Part shown: positions 22,587 to 24,225 of the stretch, piece by piece
Numbering within the stretch: position 1 is the first letter of the stretch
Layout: the number at the start of each line of letters is the position of its first letter
IMG/VR virus record: IMGVR_UViG_3300030406_001032
Coordinates: 1 to 24,225 of that record
Strand: one strand, 5' to 3'
Source of the DNA: a virus
Length of the DNA: 24,225 nucleotides
Position numbers and translations under genes: made by a program
Notes under the pieces: model-generated
What the model was told of the DNA's origin: nothing
Seen by the model: the letters and a program-made list of their open reading frames with translations, nothing else
Database searches by the model: none

Positions 22587-23489
22587 ACTATCAATACACA
22601 TTTTGATGAAGTTTGCTCTAACTACATCTTCGTGTACCCCATCTATCAAGTCCCTAAGAGAAGTGATAACCGCGTGTATTACCTTCAGTTTGGAGTCGTT
22701 GGTGGCTCTTTCAGAATAGCAAACGTAGTTGAAGATAGCCATGATGAAATTCTTAGCGTGATAGTCCTTCATCATCTTCAAGGCGTTTACCAAGTCTTTG
22801 TCCTTAGTTGTCAGCATGAGGAATGCTCGACAATCTATCCCTTCTTCGGTAAGAGACATTAAGAATCTCTCTCGGTTTACAGTACCTTCTTGTAGACAAT
22901 AGGATTGGAGTGCGCCTATTGCGTTTCTCATGTCACCCTCATTGTATTTTATGATTGTAGAGATTACACCCGGTGTAAGCATACAACCTTCTTCTAAGGC
23001 TATGTGATGCAATTGCCTATTCATCTCTTCTTTATCCAATGGTCTAAACGCCCTTACCGCACATCGAGATTGTAGGTAGTCACTTACCTTGCTTATGTCG
23101 TTGCAAGTCAGTATGAAATACCCTTGTGAATTCTCTATGACTCCTTTCAATGCCGATTGTGCGGCTGGTGTCAATTGGTCGGCTTCGTCTAACAAAATGA
23201 TTTGCTCCTCTCGACCAATAGATGTAAGGGGAATCAATTCCTCCTCAACGAAATCAATCCCTCTCGTCTTCTTGCTACTTGCATTGAAGATGTGAATTTG
23301 CCAGTCTAACTCGTCTGCAATAGCGTAGGCCATTGTAGTCTTACCCACACCGGGAGTTACAGAATGAAAGAGATAATGTTGCATCACACCTTTGTCAATC
23401 ATCTCTCGGATTTCATTTACAATCTCGTCTTGACCTTCAATTTCGTCAATGGTCTTAGGACGATACTTCTCACTCCAAATTTGGCTCAT
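22584..23489 (-). CDS. rfcS: Clamp loader small subunit (RFC-S)
   Basis: This AAA+ ATPase of 301 residues loads PCNA onto primed DNA. From ATG 23489: the RFC box WSEKYRP at 5-11, Walker A TPGVGKTT at 45-52, Walker B IILLDEAD at 97-104, sensor 1 TCND near 128-131, the SRC motif at 141-143 and sensor 2 GDMRNAIGALQ near 190. The C-terminal collar domain is present, though the protein is a little shorter than cellular RFC-S (about 320). No large subunit is in the window. The track of in-frame starts allows a TTG one codon earlier, but GGTGAT five bases upstream fits ATG 23489. Its ATG overlaps the stop of the 30-residue zinc-ribbon gene by one base (TGATG). Confidence 0.93.
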   Translation of the reverse strand: MSQIWSEKYRPKTIDEIEGQDEIVNEIREMIDKGVMQHYLFHSVTPGVGKTTMAYAIADELDWQIHIFNASSKKTRGIDFVEEELIPLTSIGREEQIILLDEADQLTPAAQSALKGVIENSQGYFILTCNDISKVSDYLQSRCAVRAFRPLDKEEMNRQLHHIALEEGCMLTPGVISTIIKYNEGDMRNAIGALQSYCLQEGTVNRERFLMSLTEEGIDCRAFLMLTTKDKDLVNALKMMKDYHAKNFIMAIFNYVCYSERATNDSKLKVIHAVITSLRDLIDGVHEDVVRANFIKMCIDS

Positions 23490-23581
23490 CAAAAATCACC
23501 CCTATTGCAAGTACGACATTCTTGACTTATTGTATTCCAACCTTTAATGCTCCCACACCATGAGCAATCAATTCTCGCCAT
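23489..23581 (-). CDS. Tiny zinc-ribbon protein coupled to RFC (30 aa)
   Basis: A 30-residue reading frame (begins MARIDCSWCG, ends CRTCNRGDF) fills the gap between the RFC gene and the gene upstream of it. It has two perfect Cys knuckles, CSWC at 6-9 and CRTC at 22-25, enough for one zinc ribbon. Its TGA overlaps the RFC ATG (TGATG), and the RFC ribosome binding site GGTGAT lies inside its last codons. The Shine-Dalgarno sequence of the tiny gene itself is weak (GGTCAT). The Cys spacing and coupling argue for a real gene; the function is unknown. Confidence 0.6.
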   Translation of the reverse strand: MARIDCSWCGSIKGWNTISQECRTCNRGDF

Positions 23582-23603
23582 GATATGACCGAGATTAGAG
23601 GGC

Positions 23604-23960
23604 TTATAAACTTGATGCTCTCTCTAAAATATACTGCCGAGTTGAGTCAAACATCGGTATGATTCTATCGTGGTGCGCCTTCTTTATGAATGGGACGCTA
23701 AAGGTTCTCTCTACCGCCAAGCAGTAAGTGATACCGACTAAGACCCCACGAAGGAATTGCTCATCATACTCTTCTGCATTCTCTATCAGTACGTCTACTA
23801 TGGGGTTATCCCCCTTGTTGTAATTTGGGTCGGTAGCAAGAGCCATAGCATTCTTCAAATCCATAATCTCGTCCAGTGTGGAGCGTTCACAAATCTCGTC
23901 TATCTTCTTGAGGAATGCGCGTTGTCGTGCATCACCAACATTCATCCCTACCATGTTCAT
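23604..23960 (-). CDS. Unknown helical protein (118 aa)
   Basis: The product is almost entirely helical and acidic in its first two thirds, with features such as ARQRAFLKKIDEICERS, DEIMDLKNAMALATD and a hydrophobic FLRGVLVGITYCLAV helix. No catalytic motif is visible and I recognise no family. ATG 23960 is chosen because GAGGTGA, an ideal archaeal ribosome binding site, stands eight bases upstream at 23969-23975; a GTG at 23993 would add 11 residues and begins one base after the previous stop. Its position ahead of the RFC gene suggests a replication or regulatory accessory. Confidence 0.7.
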   Translation of the reverse strand: MNMVGMNVGDARQRAFLKKIDEICERSTLDEIMDLKNAMALATDPNYNKGDNPIVDVLIENAEEYDEQFLRGVLVGITYCLAVERTFSVPFIKKAHHDRIIPMFDSTRQYILERASSL

Positions 23961-23968
23961 AATATAAC

Positions 23969-23975
23969 TCACCTC
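23969..23975 (-). promoter_or_regulatory. Ribosome binding site GAGGTGA choosing ATG 23960
   Basis: GAGGTGA is complementary to the archaeal 16S rRNA end and lies eight bases before ATG 23960. It would be internal to the gene if GTG 23993 were the start. Confidence 0.55.
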
Positions 23976-23994
23976 ATCTGACAAGTCTTCCACA

Positions 23995-24219
23995 CTACAA
24001 GAATGACCCCAACGATTTTTTATGGTTTCGCTCAGATTTTTCTGGTGTTGGTTTAGGTTGTAGGTTTATATTCTTGGTTTTAGGAACCACCTTCTTAGGT
24101 TTACTGGTCTTTTTCGGTGTTGGTTTGGTCTCAGTAAGCGTTTGAACCCTACCTCGCTTTTGCCATGACTTTAGCACACCAATCGCTTCTAATTTGTCTG
24201 TGAGACAAAAGTGACACAT
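23995..24219 (-). CDS. Lys/Pro-rich protein with C-terminal PIP-like box, possibly 5' truncated
   Basis: The visible 74 residues begin MCHFCLTDKL with one Cys knuckle (CHFC), continue with a short helix (EAIGVLKSWQKRG) and then a disordered Lys/Pro/Thr-rich tether of about 40 residues. The last eight residues, KKSLGSFL, match the PCNA-interacting peptide QxxLxxFF except for Lys in place of Gln, and stand at the very C-terminus as in many archaeal replication proteins. The ATG is six bases from the window edge, so no ribosome binding site can be checked and the gene may begin outside; this could be the tail of a larger protein such as a ligase, nuclease or clamp loader subunit. Confidence 0.55.
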   Translation of the reverse strand: MCHFCLTDKLEAIGVLKSWQKRGRVQTLTETKPTPKKTSKPKKVVPKTKNINLQPKPTPEKSERNHKKSLGSFL

Positions 24220-24225
24220 TGGCGC

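Noticed and set aside
1-24225. Bacteriophage or prophage origin
   Set aside because: The PriS-PriL-type primase, PCNA, RFC, XPF-type nuclease, TATA-like boxes and GGTGAT-type ribosome binding sites together point to an archaeal host; no integrase or attachment site was seen.
1-24225. tRNA, rRNA and insertion sequence search
   Set aside because: Nothing resembling a tRNA cloverleaf, rRNA segment, transposase or terminal inverted repeats was noticed by eye; a covariance model scan was not possible.

Overview
The window looks like part of a tailed double-stranded DNA virus of an archaeon. The plus strand (about 1-11.4 kb) carries a siphovirus-type tail module: a small protein, a two-part tail assembly chaperone, a tape measure protein and a giant tail hub/adhesin. 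The minus strand (about 11.4-24.2 kb) carries an archaeal/eukaryotic-type replication set: clamp loader small subunit, OB-fold single-strand binding protein, Sak4/RadA-like ATPase, PCNA clamp, family B DNA polymerase, Cas4-like nuclease, fused PriS-PriL-type primase, adenine-type methyltransferase and XPF/ERCC4 nuclease. Ribosome binding sites match the archaeal pattern (GGAGG, GGTGAT), and several genes have TATA-like boxes at a leaderless distance. From memory, a near-complete archaeal replisome in a tailed virus with moderate GC recalls the magroviruses of marine Poseidoniales (Marine Group II). That placement is an inference, because no capsid or terminase gene lies in the window.

Layout. 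18-11387 (+): tail genes, closely packed. 11371-11387: the two modules converge and overlap by 17 bases. 11371-24219 (-): replication genes in transcription order from the right edge: Cys/Lys-rich gene with a PIP-like end, unknown gene, 30-residue zinc ribbon, RFC small subunit; then a promoter; SSB, Sak4-like, PCNA, small unknown, TAGT-like glycosyltransferase, two DNA-binding-like small proteins; then a promoter; PolB, zinc ribbon, Cas4-like, zinc ribbon, primase, small membrane protein, zinc ribbon; then a promoter; methyltransferase; then a promoter and palindrome; ERCC4 nuclease. Genes within each run overlap or touch, often as ATGA, so each run is probably one operon.

How the genes work together. 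Primase, PolB, PCNA, RFC and SSB would form a virus-encoded fork. The Sak4-like ATPase with the Cas4-like and ERCC4 nucleases would handle recombination and branched DNA. The methyltransferase and the glycosyltransferase suggest modified viral DNA.

Main points of interest: (1) a textbook -1 frameshift signal (CCCTTTG, 6-base spacer, 6-bp hairpin) joining the two chaperone reading frames; (2) a 40-bp cassette running exactly from the upstream stop codon to the downstream ATG, present in front of both polB and the methyltransferase gene with 35 of 40 bases identical; (3) a single-chain PriS-PriL-like primase; (4) four tiny Cys-rich proteins, of which three fall below usual gene-calling size, plus two longer ones; (5) a TAGT-type glycosyltransferase inside the replication operon; (6) a 2577-residue hub that seems to be interrupted by about 1200 residues of inserted domains. 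No tRNA, rRNA, CRISPR array or insertion sequence was seen.
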